NCBI GenBank assembly: GCA_025057415.1
Contig: JANWXI010000004.1
Span: 1 to 59,196 of the forward strand
Source: Chitinophagales bacterium
GTDB taxonomy: Bacteria > Bacteroidota > Bacteroidia > Chitinophagales > LD1
Direction: 5' to 3'
DNA length: 59,196 bases
Under the pieces are notes generated by a model. That model searched no databases. It was given only the letters and a program-made list of their open reading frames with translations, and was not told the origin of the DNA. Below are positions 59,074-59,196 of this stretch, in pieces; position 1 is the stretch's first letter; every line of letters starts with the position of its first letter. The position numbers were made by a program, and so were the translations under genes.

Positions 59074-59196
59074 GGGGGTGCCCCCGGTGCGCCCCCCGCG
59101 TAACAAACCGGGCGCACAGGGGGCGGGCGGGCGAAGGGGTAACCAGTCGCTACCCCCCCCCCCCGGAGATTTTTTTTTTTATAAAAGGTACGGGCG
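59074..59196 (-). repeat. Double-hairpin intergenic repeat, copy 8 (orientation R), divergent and truncated by the window end
   Basis: GGGGGTGCCCCC...; stem GGTGCGCCC/GGGCGCAC; C12 and T11 runs; ends GGTACGGGCG. Confidence 0.8.

Noticed and set aside
11-59196. CRISPR array or integron attC array
   Set aside because: Copies are kilobases apart, separated by housekeeping genes, with no spacers, cas genes, GTTRRRY/RYYYAAC boxes or integron integrase.

Overview
The window is ~59.2 kb of Bacteroidota-type chromosome. Supporting signs are T9SS sorting domains, SprB and gliding-motility C-termini, a TAnnTTTG-type promoter, and fused str/S10 gene order. Most of it is housekeeping: ribosomal protein genes, fusA, dnaB, ftsK, gltX, aroB/aroA/aroQ, folP/folD, purC, prs, pth, ilvE, fabI, clpS and rplY. 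Interspersed are secreted T9SS proteins and metabolic enzymes. Four observations stand out. (1) Eight copies of a GC-rich, double-hairpin intergenic repeat (~140-171 bp) occur about every 7 kb. Their stems are kept by compensatory changes, their apical loops fall into mosaic subtypes, and their orientation alternates strictly (F R F R F R F R). Both window ends lie in copies of this repeat. (2) The normally contiguous str/S10 ribosomal operon is broken into rpsL-rpsG-fusA-rpsJ-[small secreted ORF]-rplC (+ strand, ~3.3-7.6 kb) and rpsC-rplP-rpmC-rpsQ-rplN-rplX (- strand, ~48-50.5 kb). Each piece ends in its own intrinsic terminator. (3) A cobalamin riboswitch at ~43.55-43.67 kb precedes a non-canonical gene set: a CWC/DUF5522-like Cys-rich protein, a LOV-like PAS protein lacking the photo-adduct Cys, a secreted T9SS protein and a Dph6-like PP-loop ATPase. 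No BtuB or cobalamin biosynthesis gene is adjacent. (4) A hairpin lies at the predicted 5' end of an RRM-protein mRNA. No CRISPR array, rRNA, convincing tRNA, transposase or prophage was seen. All functional calls come from reading motifs by eye; no searches were run.
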